Of a DNA stretch of 10,283 bases, positions 1 through 5,928 are shown in pieces. Origin of the DNA: Candidatus Aciduliprofundum sp. JdFR-45 (GTDB lineage Archaea > Thermoplasmatota > Thermoplasmata > Thermoplasmatales > JdFR-45); the NCBI GenBank assembly GCA_002011395.1, contig MTNG01000117.1, forward strand, positions 1 to 10,283, written 5' to 3'. The notes under the pieces are model-generated. The model was not told where the DNA came from. It searched no databases and saw only the letters and a program-made list of their open reading frames with translations. How positions within the stretch are numbered: position 1 is the stretch's first letter; each line of letters opens with the position of its first letter. Made by a program: the position numbers and the translations under genes.

Positions 1-1677
1 CCCGCATCATTCCGCGAGACGAAGCACTTCTTCTTCCGCCTCTCCGCGTTTGAGGAGCGCCTGAGGGAATGGCTCGGCGATAAGAACTACTGGCGCCCCA
101 ACGTGCTGAAGTTCACCCGCAACTACGTGGAGGGCGGACTTCAGGATAGACCCATCACGCGCGACATATCGTGGGGCGTTCGCGTACCTGTAGATGACCC
201 CGAGTACGAGGGGAAGAGGATATACGTGTGGTTTGACGCCGTGACCGGCTACCTCTCCGCAAGCAGGGAGTATTCCCGTGTGAGGGGGGAGGAGGACTAC
301 TGGCAAAAATTCTGGAAGGACCCCGAGGCGAGGCATTACTACTTCCTGGGGAAGGACAACATACCGTTCCACACCATCATATGGCCCGCCATGCTGATGG
401 GCTACGGCGACCTCAATTTACCCTACGACGTGCCGGCTAATGAGTACCTGAGATTCAGGGGCGTGCAGTTCTCGAAGAGCAGGGGTATAGGCGTCTGGAT
501 GGACGACATGCTGGAGCGTTTCCCGCCGGATGTGATACGCTTCTACGCCTCGCTCGCCATGCCCGAGAGGCACGACACGGACTTCACGTGGGAGGACTTC
601 GCCGAGAAAGTCAACTCGGCGCTCATAAATACCTTCGGGAACTACGTGCACCGCGTTCTAACCTTTGTTCACAGGGTTACCGGAAAGTGGGGGCAGTTGA
701 AATACGTTGAACCCTCCCACGAACTGGACAGGGAGGCGTATGAGAGGATACGGGAGACCTCGCACCGCATGAAAGAACTGCTTGAGAGAGTGGAACTGAA
801 AAAAGCGCTCAACGTCTGGCTGGACCTGGCACGCTACGCAAACGTCTACTTTGACCGCAGGAGGCCCTGGGTCCTCATAAAGGAGGACGAGGCCGCGTGC
901 AGGGAGGCGCTGTCCACGTCGGTCATGATACTCAAGGCGCTGACGGTGCTTGGCTATCCCTACATACCCCACACGTGCGAGAGGCTATCCAATGACCTCG
1001 GCCTCAACCTCCGGTTCAGGTGGGAGGAGGCCATGGAGCCCTTTGAAGCGGTCCGCCTTGATTCCCGCCCGCAACCCCTCTTCAGGAAGGTGGAGGTGGA
1101 GACGGGCCCCTGGTCAAAGCTGGACCTCCGGGTTGCCAGAATAACCGCGGTGGAGGATCATCCACGTGCGGACCGCCTCTACGTTCTGAAGGTGAATCTG
1201 GGCGATGAGGAGAGAACGCTCGTGGCAGGCCTGAAAGGGATATACGCGAAGGAGGAACTGGAGGGCAGAAGGGTCGTGGTTCTCGCGAACCTTGAGCCCG
1301 CGCGGCTGAGGGGCGTTGAGAGCAGGGGCATGCTTCTGGCCGGTGACGACGGGGAGAACGTGGGCGTGCTCGTGCCCGATGGAGAGGTGGAGGCAGGAGC
1401 GCACGTGGACGCCGGAGACCTTCCCTCCAGACCCGAGGGAAGGGTAAAGCTGAAGGATTTTGAAAGAGTGTCCCTCCGCGTGGGCAAAATCCTTGAAACG
1501 GGCGAGGTCACGCGCGTGGATGTTGGCGAGGTGATGGATATACCGCAGCGCTCTCCTCCGGAGTGGAAGGGAAAACTCTGCGTCGTGGTCATGGGCGATT
1601 CCCCCGCGATACTCCACGTGGGAGACGTTCTCATAATGCCGCTCCGCGAGGTCAACCCGGGGGGACGGGTGAGGTGA
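1..1677 (+). CDS. metG: Methionyl-tRNA synthetase, C-terminal 558 residues (5' end outside window)
   Basis: The enzyme charges tRNA-Met with methionine in the cytoplasm. The reading frame is open from base 1, so the gene starts upstream; the HIGH motif and the N-terminal part of the Rossmann domain are missing. Visible in order: the class I catalytic segment (TKHFFFRLS, then YVWFDAVTGY and FLGKDNIPFH), the KMSKS-type loop written as QFSKS (fragment residues 156-160), the helical anticodon-binding domain (about 170-345), and an EMAPII/Arc1p-like tRNA-binding OB domain (about 361-475, with LDLRVARI, ADRLYVLKV and GVESRGMLLA). A further stretch (about 483-558) restarts with FERVSLRVGKILETGE, like the beginning of a second OB domain, but then diverges. 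The stop TGA at 1675-1677 overlaps the GTG start of the next gene, which implies co-transcription and translational coupling. The family assignment is certain; the nature of the last 75 residues is inference. Confidence 0.97.
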   Translation, partial: PASFRETKHFFFRLSAFEERLREWLGDKNYWRPNVLKFTRNYVEGGLQDRPITRDISWGVRVPVDDPEYEGKRIYVWFDAVTGYLSASREYSRVRGEEDYWQKFWKDPEARHYYFLGKDNIPFHTIIWPAMLMGYGDLNLPYDVPANEYLRFRGVQFSKSRGIGVWMDDMLERFPPDVIRFYASLAMPERHDTDFTWEDFAEKVNSALINTFGNYVHRVLTFVHRVTGKWGQLKYVEPSHELDREAYERIRETSHRMKELLERVELKKALNVWLDLARYANVYFDRRRPWVLIKEDEAACREALSTSVMILKALTVLGYPYIPHTCERLSNDLGLNLRFRWEEAMEPFEAVRLDSRPQPLFRKVEVETGPWSKLDLRVARITAVEDHPRADRLYVLKVNLGDEERTLVAGLKGIYAKEELEGRRVVVLANLEPARLRGVESRGMLLAGDDGENVGVLVPDGEVEAGAHVDAGDLPSRPEGRVKLKDFERVSLRVGKILETGEVTRVDVGEVMDIPQRSPPEWKGKLCVVVMGDSPAILHVGDVLIMPLREVNPGGRVR

Positions 1678-2309
1678 AGATAGACCTGCACGTCCACACG
1701 ACCTTTTCCCCCGACTCCTCTATCTCCCCGAAGGCGCTCCCGCGCATTGCCCGAAGGGTCGGCTTGGACGGCGTGGCCATCACGGACCACAACAGTGTGC
1801 GGGCACGACGACTGGGCAGGATGCCAGGAATGGTGGTCATATACGGCGTGGAGGTGAGCACATCCGCCGGCCACATCATCGTCTACGGCGCCGAGGAGGA
1901 GATACCGAGGGGCATTTCCCCTGAGGAACTGCTGGATTACTGCAGGGAGCATGCGCTGCCGGCGGTGGCACCTCATCCGTACCGCATCTCAACGGGCATA
2001 GGTCACCTCGCGTTTGAACTCACCTTCACGGCGGTGGAGACCCTGAACGGCGGCTCTCCGGAGTGGCAGAACCGCAGGGCTCAGAGGAGGGCGGATGCTC
2101 TCGGCCTGCCCTGCACGGGTGGAAGCGACGCCCACAGGCCCTGCGAGGTGGGGAGGGCGTACACCGTGGTGGAGGGCGATGACCCGCTGGATGCGATTCT
2201 CAAAGGCAGAGTCAGACCCGCTGGACGCGGGCTCACGTTGATGTCCTCGCTGAAAAAGGGAATGAAAACAACCTTTGAATGGGCCGCTCGCGGCTTCAAA
2301 CACATTTAG
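1674..2309 (+). CDS. PHP-domain metal-dependent phosphoesterase
   Basis: This is a 211-residue single-domain PHP protein. From the chosen start, the metal-ligand motifs are all present: H6-x-H8, D14, D38-H39, E60, H67, H101 (in APHPYR) and D152-x-H154 (in GGSDAH). This pattern forms the trinuclear metal site of PHP phosphoesterases. Relatives include histidinol-phosphatase-like enzymes, nucleoside 3',5'-bisphosphate phosphatases and the PHP domains of bacterial DNA polymerases, so a phosphate-ester substrate is likely but cannot be named. I chose GTG 1674 because the protein then begins with (V/M)KIDLHVHT, as most PHP proteins do, and because it overlaps the metG stop as GTGA behind a G-rich stretch. 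An upstream ATG at 1563 would lie inside metG and add 37 residues unrelated to PHP proteins. Its last codon shares bases with the stop of the convergent Roadblock gene. Confidence 0.9.
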   Translation: MKIDLHVHTTFSPDSSISPKALPRIARRVGLDGVAITDHNSVRARRLGRMPGMVVIYGVEVSTSAGHIIVYGAEEEIPRGISPEELLDYCREHALPAVAPHPYRISTGIGHLAFELTFTAVETLNGGSPEWQNRRAQRRADALGLPCTGGSDAHRPCEVGRAYTVVEGDDPLDAILKGRVRPAGRGLTLMSSLKKGMKTTFEWAARGFKHI

Positions 2310-2653
2310 ATGAACTGCCCGACGCCCTTTGAGGCCTCCAGAATGGCATCCACGTTGTTGAAGTCCCTCTTAACGCGTACAATCAGCACACCCCTTATCC
2401 CCGTGCCCAGGATTACGAGCTTTGATTTCTCCAGTTCAAGGACGACGTACCTCACTTTCTCCTCTATCTCGGTCGTGGCGGTCTCGCTGGCCCCCAGCAC
2501 GATGGCCGCCATGGCGGAGAAGGTGTCCATGCTCCTCCTGTCCATCCTGTCCCCTTCCACGAACATCCCCGTGCGGGAGACCAGCATAACGCTTATGACT
2601 CCCGGAATCGTCTTGACCTCGTACAGGGCATCTCTCAGGGTCTCCCCACCCAT
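2306..2653 (-). CDS. Roadblock/LC7 domain protein (MglB-like)
   Basis: This 115-residue protein is made almost entirely of one Roadblock/LC7 domain: an N-terminal helix (LRDALYEVKTIPGV), the strand ISVMLVSRTGMFVEG, a long helix with DTFSAMAAIVLGASET, then the strands VRYVVLELEKSKLVILG and RGVLIVRVKRD. In this family the domain dimerises and typically binds or regulates small Ras-like GTPases (MglB with MglA in bacteria). No GTPase gene is visible here, so the partner is unknown. The start is ATG 2653, with AAGGT at 2661-2665 seven bases upstream and a TATA box at 2688-2695. A start further upstream at 2740 would lie beyond the TATA box and add a basic stretch unlike the family. The TAA stop (2306-2308) interlocks with the TAG stop of the convergent PHP gene. 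Confidence 0.9.
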   Translation of the reverse strand: MGGETLRDALYEVKTIPGVISVMLVSRTGMFVEGDRMDRRSMDTFSAMAAIVLGASETATTEIEEKVRYVVLELEKSKLVILGTGIRGVLIVRVKRDFNNVDAILEASKGVGQFI

Positions 2654-2687
2654 TCTATCTACCTTGTAAATGTAATTGAGGAGGAGG

Positions 2688-2695
2688 TTATAAAA
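2688..2695 (-). promoter_or_regulatory. TATA box for the Roadblock gene
   Basis: On the minus strand the sequence AGAAAG-TTTTATAA looks like an archaeal BRE plus TATA box. Transcription would start about 25 bases downstream, near 2666. That leaves a leader of about 12 bases holding the AAGGT ribosome-binding site before ATG 2653. Confidence 0.6.
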
Positions 2696-2704
2696 CTTTC
2701 TCAC

Positions 2705-2717
2705 CCGGGCGGCCCGG
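2705..2717. promoter_or_regulatory. GC-rich perfect inverted repeat between divergent promoters (candidate operator)
   Basis: CCGGGC-G-GCCCGG is a perfect 6-bp inverted repeat with a 1-bp centre. It lies in a 22-bp run without any A or T (2704-2725), between the TATA boxes of the Roadblock gene and the COG1395-type regulator gene. Its position just upstream of one promoter and about 30 bp upstream of the other suits a regulator-binding site. In GC-rich DNA it could also arise by chance. Confidence 0.3.
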
Positions 2718-2745
2718 CGCGGCGGTCTTCGAGAAGGCACCCAAA

Positions 2746-2756
2746 TCTTTATATGA
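2746..2756 (+). promoter_or_regulatory. BRE/TATA promoter for the COG1395-type regulator gene
   Basis: CCCAAAT followed by CTTTATATGAT fits the archaeal BRE and TATA consensus. A start point about 26 bases downstream, near 2777, would leave only a few bases before ATG 2782. The transcript is therefore expected to be nearly leaderless; no ribosome-binding site is visible. Confidence 0.65.
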
Positions 2757-2781
2757 TAGAAGTATTCTAAACTCCATGTAA

Positions 2782-3720
2782 ATGGACCGGGAAACGTTGC
2801 TGGAGTTTATCAGGGCCGCTTTGAGGGAAGGAGGCTTCGCCGTGTCGGAGCCGTTCACCTCGCGGTGGGTCAGCTTTGACCTGCTGGCGAGGAGAGGAGA
2901 GGACATACTCATAATCAAGGCACTCGTCAATGTGGACACGCTTCGCACCGAGCAGGCGGAGGATATACGGTACGTTTCCCGTCTGTTCGGCGCCCACCCC
3001 CTCGTGGTCGGCCTCCGAAGCGGTTCGGGCGACCTGGAGGACGGCGTGGTTTACACCCGCCATCGCCTTCCAATAATAACGCCGGGAACGCTCTACGAGG
3101 CGTTTGTCATGGGCGAGGCGCCCTATGTCATCGCTGCGCCTGGAGGGTACTACGTGACCCTTGATTCAGAGGCGCTGCGGGAACTCCGGAAGAGACGTGG
3201 ACTCTCCCTCGGGCAGGTCGCCGAGATGATAGGCGTCACGCGCAAGACGGTGCAGCTCTACGAGGAGGGCATGAAGGCCACGGTGGAGGCGGCCGTCCGC
3301 ATAGAGGAGGCGCTGGGGGTTGAGGTGGTCAGACCCGTGGATCTCCTGGCGGATTTCCCCCCGCACGAGGAGGCAGAGGTGTCGCCCGACGTCGGGGAGT
3401 TTGAGGCTCTGGTGGCCGAGCGTCTGGTGTCCCTCGGATACCGCATACTATTCGCCACGCACTGCCCCTTTGACGTCCTCGCGGAGCACTATCGGCGCAC
3501 ATTCCTCACGGGCATGGAGGAGAGCACCCGCCGTTTGAAGGACAGGGCCCGCTATCTCAGCCAGGTCTCCCGCATACTGGAGAAGGACGCCTTCATAGTT
3601 ATAAGGAAGGGGAGGGCGCACAACGTGGAGGGCACGCCCATAATCACGTGGGATGAGATGCTGTGCGTCCGCGAGGGGGAGGAGGTAATACGCCTTGTTG
3701 AGGAGAGGAGGGCCGAATGA
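2782..3720 (+). CDS. Archaeal XRE-type HTH transcriptional regulator (COG1395 type)
   Basis: This 312-residue protein has a central Cro/C1-type helix-turn-helix at about residues 130-183 (LRELRKRRGLSLGQVAEMIG, then VTRKTVQLYEEG). Archaeal proteins with this layout are annotated as putative HTH-type regulators; their targets are mostly unknown. The flanks look like two copies of one alpha/beta domain. The N-terminal copy (about 5-106) has SFDLLARRGEDILIIKALVN, RYVSRLF and LPIITPGTLYE. The C-terminal copy (about 206-296) has PFDVLAE, RYLSQVSRILEKDAFIVI and TPIITWDEML. The FDLLA...IIK strands recall the core of restriction-endonuclease-like folds; this is inference. The start at ATG 2782 suits the TATA box at 2746-2756. 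The stop overlaps the next start as ATGA, so the TraB-like gene is probably in the same operon. Confidence 0.88.
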   Translation: MDRETLLEFIRAALREGGFAVSEPFTSRWVSFDLLARRGEDILIIKALVNVDTLRTEQAEDIRYVSRLFGAHPLVVGLRSGSGDLEDGVVYTRHRLPIITPGTLYEAFVMGEAPYVIAAPGGYYVTLDSEALRELRKRRGLSLGQVAEMIGVTRKTVQLYEEGMKATVEAAVRIEEALGVEVVRPVDLLADFPPHEEAEVSPDVGEFEALVAERLVSLGYRILFATHCPFDVLAEHYRRTFLTGMEESTRRLKDRARYLSQVSRILEKDAFIVIRKGRAHNVEGTPIITWDEMLCVREGEEVIRLVEERRAE

Positions 3721-4511
3721 GGACGGAGACCCTCCGGGCCGGTGAAAGGGAGTACCTCTTGCTGGGCGTTGTCAAGGGGCTTAAATGCGAGTACGATGCG
3801 GTCCTGAAATCACTTGGCGAATTCGGTCCCGACGCGGTGTGCGTGGGCATATCCCCCGAGGAGGTGGAGGGCCTCATCCACTACCTGAAAGAGCCCTTTG
3901 AGTACGATGTATCCGACTACGAGGTCATATATGCCAGGCATCTCTCCCGCTTCGGCGAGGTTTTCCTGCCGCCCCCCGCCTACGTGGCCGCGGTGAGGTA
4001 CGCAGTGGACAGGGGTGTGAGTATTGAGCCGCTGGACATGGACGATGAGAAGTACGCCAACGCCTACGTGGCCGCGGTGAGCGGATGGGACCTCATCAGA
4101 CACTCCATAAGGAAGAGGCGCCTGTACAGGAAGAAGTTCAGGGCGTCCACTCCCGAGGAGGTGGCTATCCTGCTGGACAGGGAGATACGGAAGGTGAGGG
4201 GTTACGATATGCTGGAAAAAACGCGGGAGAGGCACATGGCGAACCACCTCCTGGAAGTGGAGGGAAAGAGGGTGGCGGCTGTCGTGGAGGTTGAGCGGTT
4301 TGAGGGCGTTGTGAAGGCGCTCAGGGAGAAAATCAGTCCTTCAGGTCTTCAAGGGAGTAATCACCCGTCTCCGGAGAGGGAGACGGACTCCGCCACAGAA
4401 AGTATGGTAGGAGAAGAAGTCGCATCGCAAGGAGAAGAAAGGCCAGCAGAGCAACCAGAAGGTATATCGGAAGCAGGAGAAACAGGGCCGCGTACAGAAG
4501 AAAAGCGATGA
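3717..4511 (+). CDS. TraB-like protein lacking catalytic residues, with an acidic tail
   Basis: The ORF encodes 264 residues and starts within the stop of the upstream regulator gene (ATGA). Residues 8-204 follow the layout of TraB/PrgY-type proteins: a first strand YLLLGVVKG, a second FGPDAVCVGISPEEVEGL, a middle stretch VSIEPLDMDDEKY, and the late motif KTRERHMANHLLEVEGKRVAAVVEVERFEGV, which matches the family pattern R..yMa......g..v.aVVGa.H..Gi. The residues expected at the active site are gone: the early G-x-x-H is GVVK, the V-E-L-D segment is VGIS, and the late G-x-x-H is VEVE. It may thus be a pseudoenzyme with a binding or scaffold role. No membrane segment is present. Residues 206-264 are rich in E, S, G and P, use A-ending codons unlike the rest of the gene, and lie wholly over an antisense ORF. 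The TraB relation is inferred by eye; the function is unknown. Confidence 0.6.
   Translation: MRTETLRAGEREYLLLGVVKGLKCEYDAVLKSLGEFGPDAVCVGISPEEVEGLIHYLKEPFEYDVSDYEVIYARHLSRFGEVFLPPPAYVAAVRYAVDRGVSIEPLDMDDEKYANAYVAAVSGWDLIRHSIRKRRLYRKKFRASTPEEVAILLDREIRKVRGYDMLEKTRERHMANHLLEVEGKRVAAVVEVERFEGVVKALREKISPSGLQGSNHPSPERETDSATESMVGEEVASQGEERPAEQPEGISEAGETGPRTEEKR
3977..4081 (+). repeat. 21-bp perfect direct repeat inside the TraB-like gene
   Basis: The 21 bases at 3977-3997 recur without change at 4061-4081, exactly 84 bases (28 codons) apart and in the same frame. Both copies encode AYVAAV. Identical synonymous codons in both copies suggest a small duplication or chance reuse of preferred codons; the surrounding residues do not clearly align. 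Confidence 0.6.
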
Positions 4512-4554
4512 ATATGAAAAAAGCGGCGAGGGCCAGCGCCGCTACGGCGTTCAT
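4333..4554 (-). CDS. Small two-helix membrane protein, antisense to the TraB-like gene tail
   Basis: I do not recognise a family. The 73-residue product has a nearly unbroken hydrophobic stretch (residues 3-54), which can form two transmembrane helices with a turn near L28-P29. A polar tail follows (R55 to D73, with PSPSP and SLEDLKD), probably facing the cytoplasm next to R55. The start ATG 4554 lies 3 bases after the stop of the AIM24-family gene (TGAgcaATG), with GGGGGA upstream, so translation is probably coupled. Codon use resembles its neighbours (GCC, CTG, CTC, TAC). In the overlap its second-position T falls on the wobble position of the plus-strand frame, which explains the odd A-ending codons there. 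This suggests that the minus strand is the constrained one. It could help tether the soluble AIM24 protein to the membrane, but that is only a guess. Confidence 0.62.
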   Translation of the reverse strand: MNAVAALALAAFFIFIAFLLYAALFLLLPIYLLVALLAFLLLAMRLLLLPYFLWRSPSPSPETGDYSLEDLKD

Positions 4555-4557
4555 TGC

Positions 4558-5277
4558 TCAGTCCCCCAAGAGCGATATAACGGAGGTTCCCGAGGTCTCG
4601 CCGCCTTGGGGGAGGTACGGCTGCAGGGCGGCCGCCAGGTTTCTTAGCGACATGGACTGGAGTATTACTTTCCCGGGACCCCGGAGGGTCGCGAGGAAGA
4701 TACCCTCTCCGCCGAAAAGCGCGGTCTTTACGCCACCTGCCAGCTGGATATCATAGGTCACGGTGGCATCCCATCCAACCACGCAGCCCACGTCCACCTT
4801 CAGGACCTGCCCGGGGGAGAGGTCAAACTCCACGAAATCGCCGCAGGCGTGGATGAAGGCGAGACCGCTCCCCGAGAGCCGTTCCAGTATGAACCCCTCA
4901 CCGCCGAAGAGCGCCGCACCCAATTTCCTCTGGAAGGCCATGTCCAGGTCAACGCCGTCCTGGGCGCAGAGGAAAGCATCCTTCTGCACGAGGAACTCCT
5001 TTCCCGGTGAGATCTCCACGGGTTTTATTGTTCCCGGAGCGTTTCCCGCGAAGGCGACGAGTCCCCTGCCACCCGTGGAGTAGAACTCCGTCATGAAGAA
5101 CGTCTCGCCCATGAGTTTTCTTTTTAGCCCTTTCAGAATGCCACCACGTGCCCTCGCCTCCATAACCACGTTCCCGCTCATGTACACCATGGCCCCCGCT
5201 TCGGCGTACACGCGCTCTCCCGGTCCGAGTTCTATGGACACCACCTGCAGGTTGTTCCCGCTGATCCTGTACTTCAT
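4558..5277 (-). CDS. AIM24/TIGR00266-family protein
   Basis: This 239-residue protein belongs to the AIM24 (COG2013, TIGR00266) family, a glycine-rich beta-helix-like fold of unclear biochemical role. Typical signs are the opening MKYRISGNNLQVVSIELGPG, the segment ERVYAEAGAMVYMSG (22-35), and a duplicated motif: ALFGGEGFILERLSGSG (122-138) and ALFGGEGIFLATLRGPG (186-202). No signal peptide or membrane helix is seen. ATG 5277 is chosen because it matches the family's N-terminus and is preceded by GGGGGT at suitable spacing. An ORF extension to 5469 would run through rlmE and is not family-like. It follows rlmE by 38 bases and precedes the small membrane protein by 3. A weak TATA-like stretch at the end of rlmE could give it a promoter of its own. 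Confidence 0.92.
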   Translation of the reverse strand: MKYRISGNNLQVVSIELGPGERVYAEAGAMVYMSGNVVMEARARGGILKGLKRKLMGETFFMTEFYSTGGRGLVAFAGNAPGTIKPVEISPGKEFLVQKDAFLCAQDGVDLDMAFQRKLGAALFGGEGFILERLSGSGLAFIHACGDFVEFDLSPGQVLKVDVGCVVGWDATVTYDIQLAGGVKTALFGGEGIFLATLRGPGKVILQSMSLRNLAAALQPYLPQGGETSGTSVISLLGD

Positions 5278-5310
5278 GTTGAAACCCCCTTCACATATGT
5301 ATGCATTTGA

Positions 5311-5322
5311 GGAAATTAAACC
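5311..5322 (-). promoter_or_regulatory. Weak TATA-like element upstream of the AIM24-family gene
   Basis: The minus-strand sequence GGTTTAATTTCC covers the rlmE stop and lies 34-45 bases upstream of the AIM24-family ATG. It would place a start near 5290, leaving a short leader with the GGGGGT ribosome-binding site. It is weaker than the other promoters in the window, and simple read-through from rlmE is equally possible. Confidence 0.3.
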
Positions 5323-5927
5323 TGTCGCCCCCTGAAGCCCTTGGCCACTACGTACTGCTCCGCGCTTCCCTTTCGCGTGGCCGGTGGTACATGAACCTTC
5401 ACCATGCGAAACGAGCGCCGGACACGTCGCAGAAGATGGGGCATCATATCCCCCTGAAAGACCTTGCACACGAAGTTCCCGCCCGGTCGCAGAATCTCGG
5501 AGGCGAAGCGAAGCGCCGCCTCCGCCAGGTCAATGGAGCGCGCGTGGTCCAGCGAGTAAACGCCGGACGTGTTGGGGGCCATGTCGGAGATGACGACGTC
5601 TGCGTACTCCCTTCCCTCCTCCCCAAGCGCTTCCACAACGGCCAGAAGCGTTTTCTCATCCCGTACATCTCCCCTGATGAAGCGCACCCCGGGGAGCGGG
5701 CGCATGTGGAGAACGTCAACGGCGATAACCACTCCATCCTCGCCGACTAGGGACGCGGCGACCTGGCTCCACCCGCCCGGCGCGGCCCCGAGATCCACCA
5801 CCGCGTACCCCCCGCGTATGAGATAGAACCGGGAATTGATCTGAAGCAGTTTATAGGCGGCCCTGCTGCGGTACCCCTCTCGCTTCGCCTTCGCGGAGTA
5901 GCCGTCTCTCTTACGGGGGCGGGGCAT
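5316..5927 (-). CDS. rlmE: Ribosomal RNA 2'-O-methyltransferase RlmE/FtsJ
   Basis: This SAM-dependent enzyme methylates a ribose 2'-OH in 23S rRNA; the E. coli counterpart modifies U2552 in the peptidyl-transferase A loop. The 203-residue protein is close to the E. coli length. The SAM-binding motif is DLGAAPGGWSQ (residues 45-55). The K-D-K-E catalytic tetrad is complete: K26 (RAAYKL), D115 (SDMAPNTSG), K155 (CKVFQG) and E190 (GSAEQYVVAKGF). The spacings D-K 40 and K-E 35 equal those of E. coli RrmJ. The basic N-terminus (PRPRKRDGY) suits rRNA binding. ATG 5927 sits one base after the gcvH stop, so the two genes are almost certainly in one operon with coupled translation. Archaeal members may act on other 2'-OH sites or on tRNA; the rRNA role is the family default. 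Confidence 0.96.
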   Translation of the reverse strand: MPRPRKRDGYSAKAKREGYRSRAAYKLLQINSRFYLIRGGYAVVDLGAAPGGWSQVAASLVGEDGVVIAVDVLHMRPLPGVRFIRGDVRDEKTLLAVVEALGEEGREYADVVISDMAPNTSGVYSLDHARSIDLAEAALRFASEILRPGGNFVCKVFQGDMMPHLLRRVRRSFRMVKVHVPPATRKGSAEQYVVAKGFRGRQV

Positions 5928-5928
5928 C

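Noticed and set aside
1179..1976. 265-codon minus-strand ORF across the metG/PHP junction
   Set aside because: It crosses two well-supported genes, is composed largely of S, T, R and P, and shows no domain, start signal or promoter.
5293..5306. Short palindromes ACATATGT and ATGCAT upstream of the AIM24-family gene, faintly similar to the AT-rich stretch near 7583-7598
   Set aside because: The matches are too short and imperfect to call a shared operator.
5278..5469. N-terminal extension of the AIM24-family ORF
   Set aside because: The added 64 residues lie inside rlmE in another frame and do not resemble the family; ATG 5277 has a ribosome-binding site and the family-typical start.
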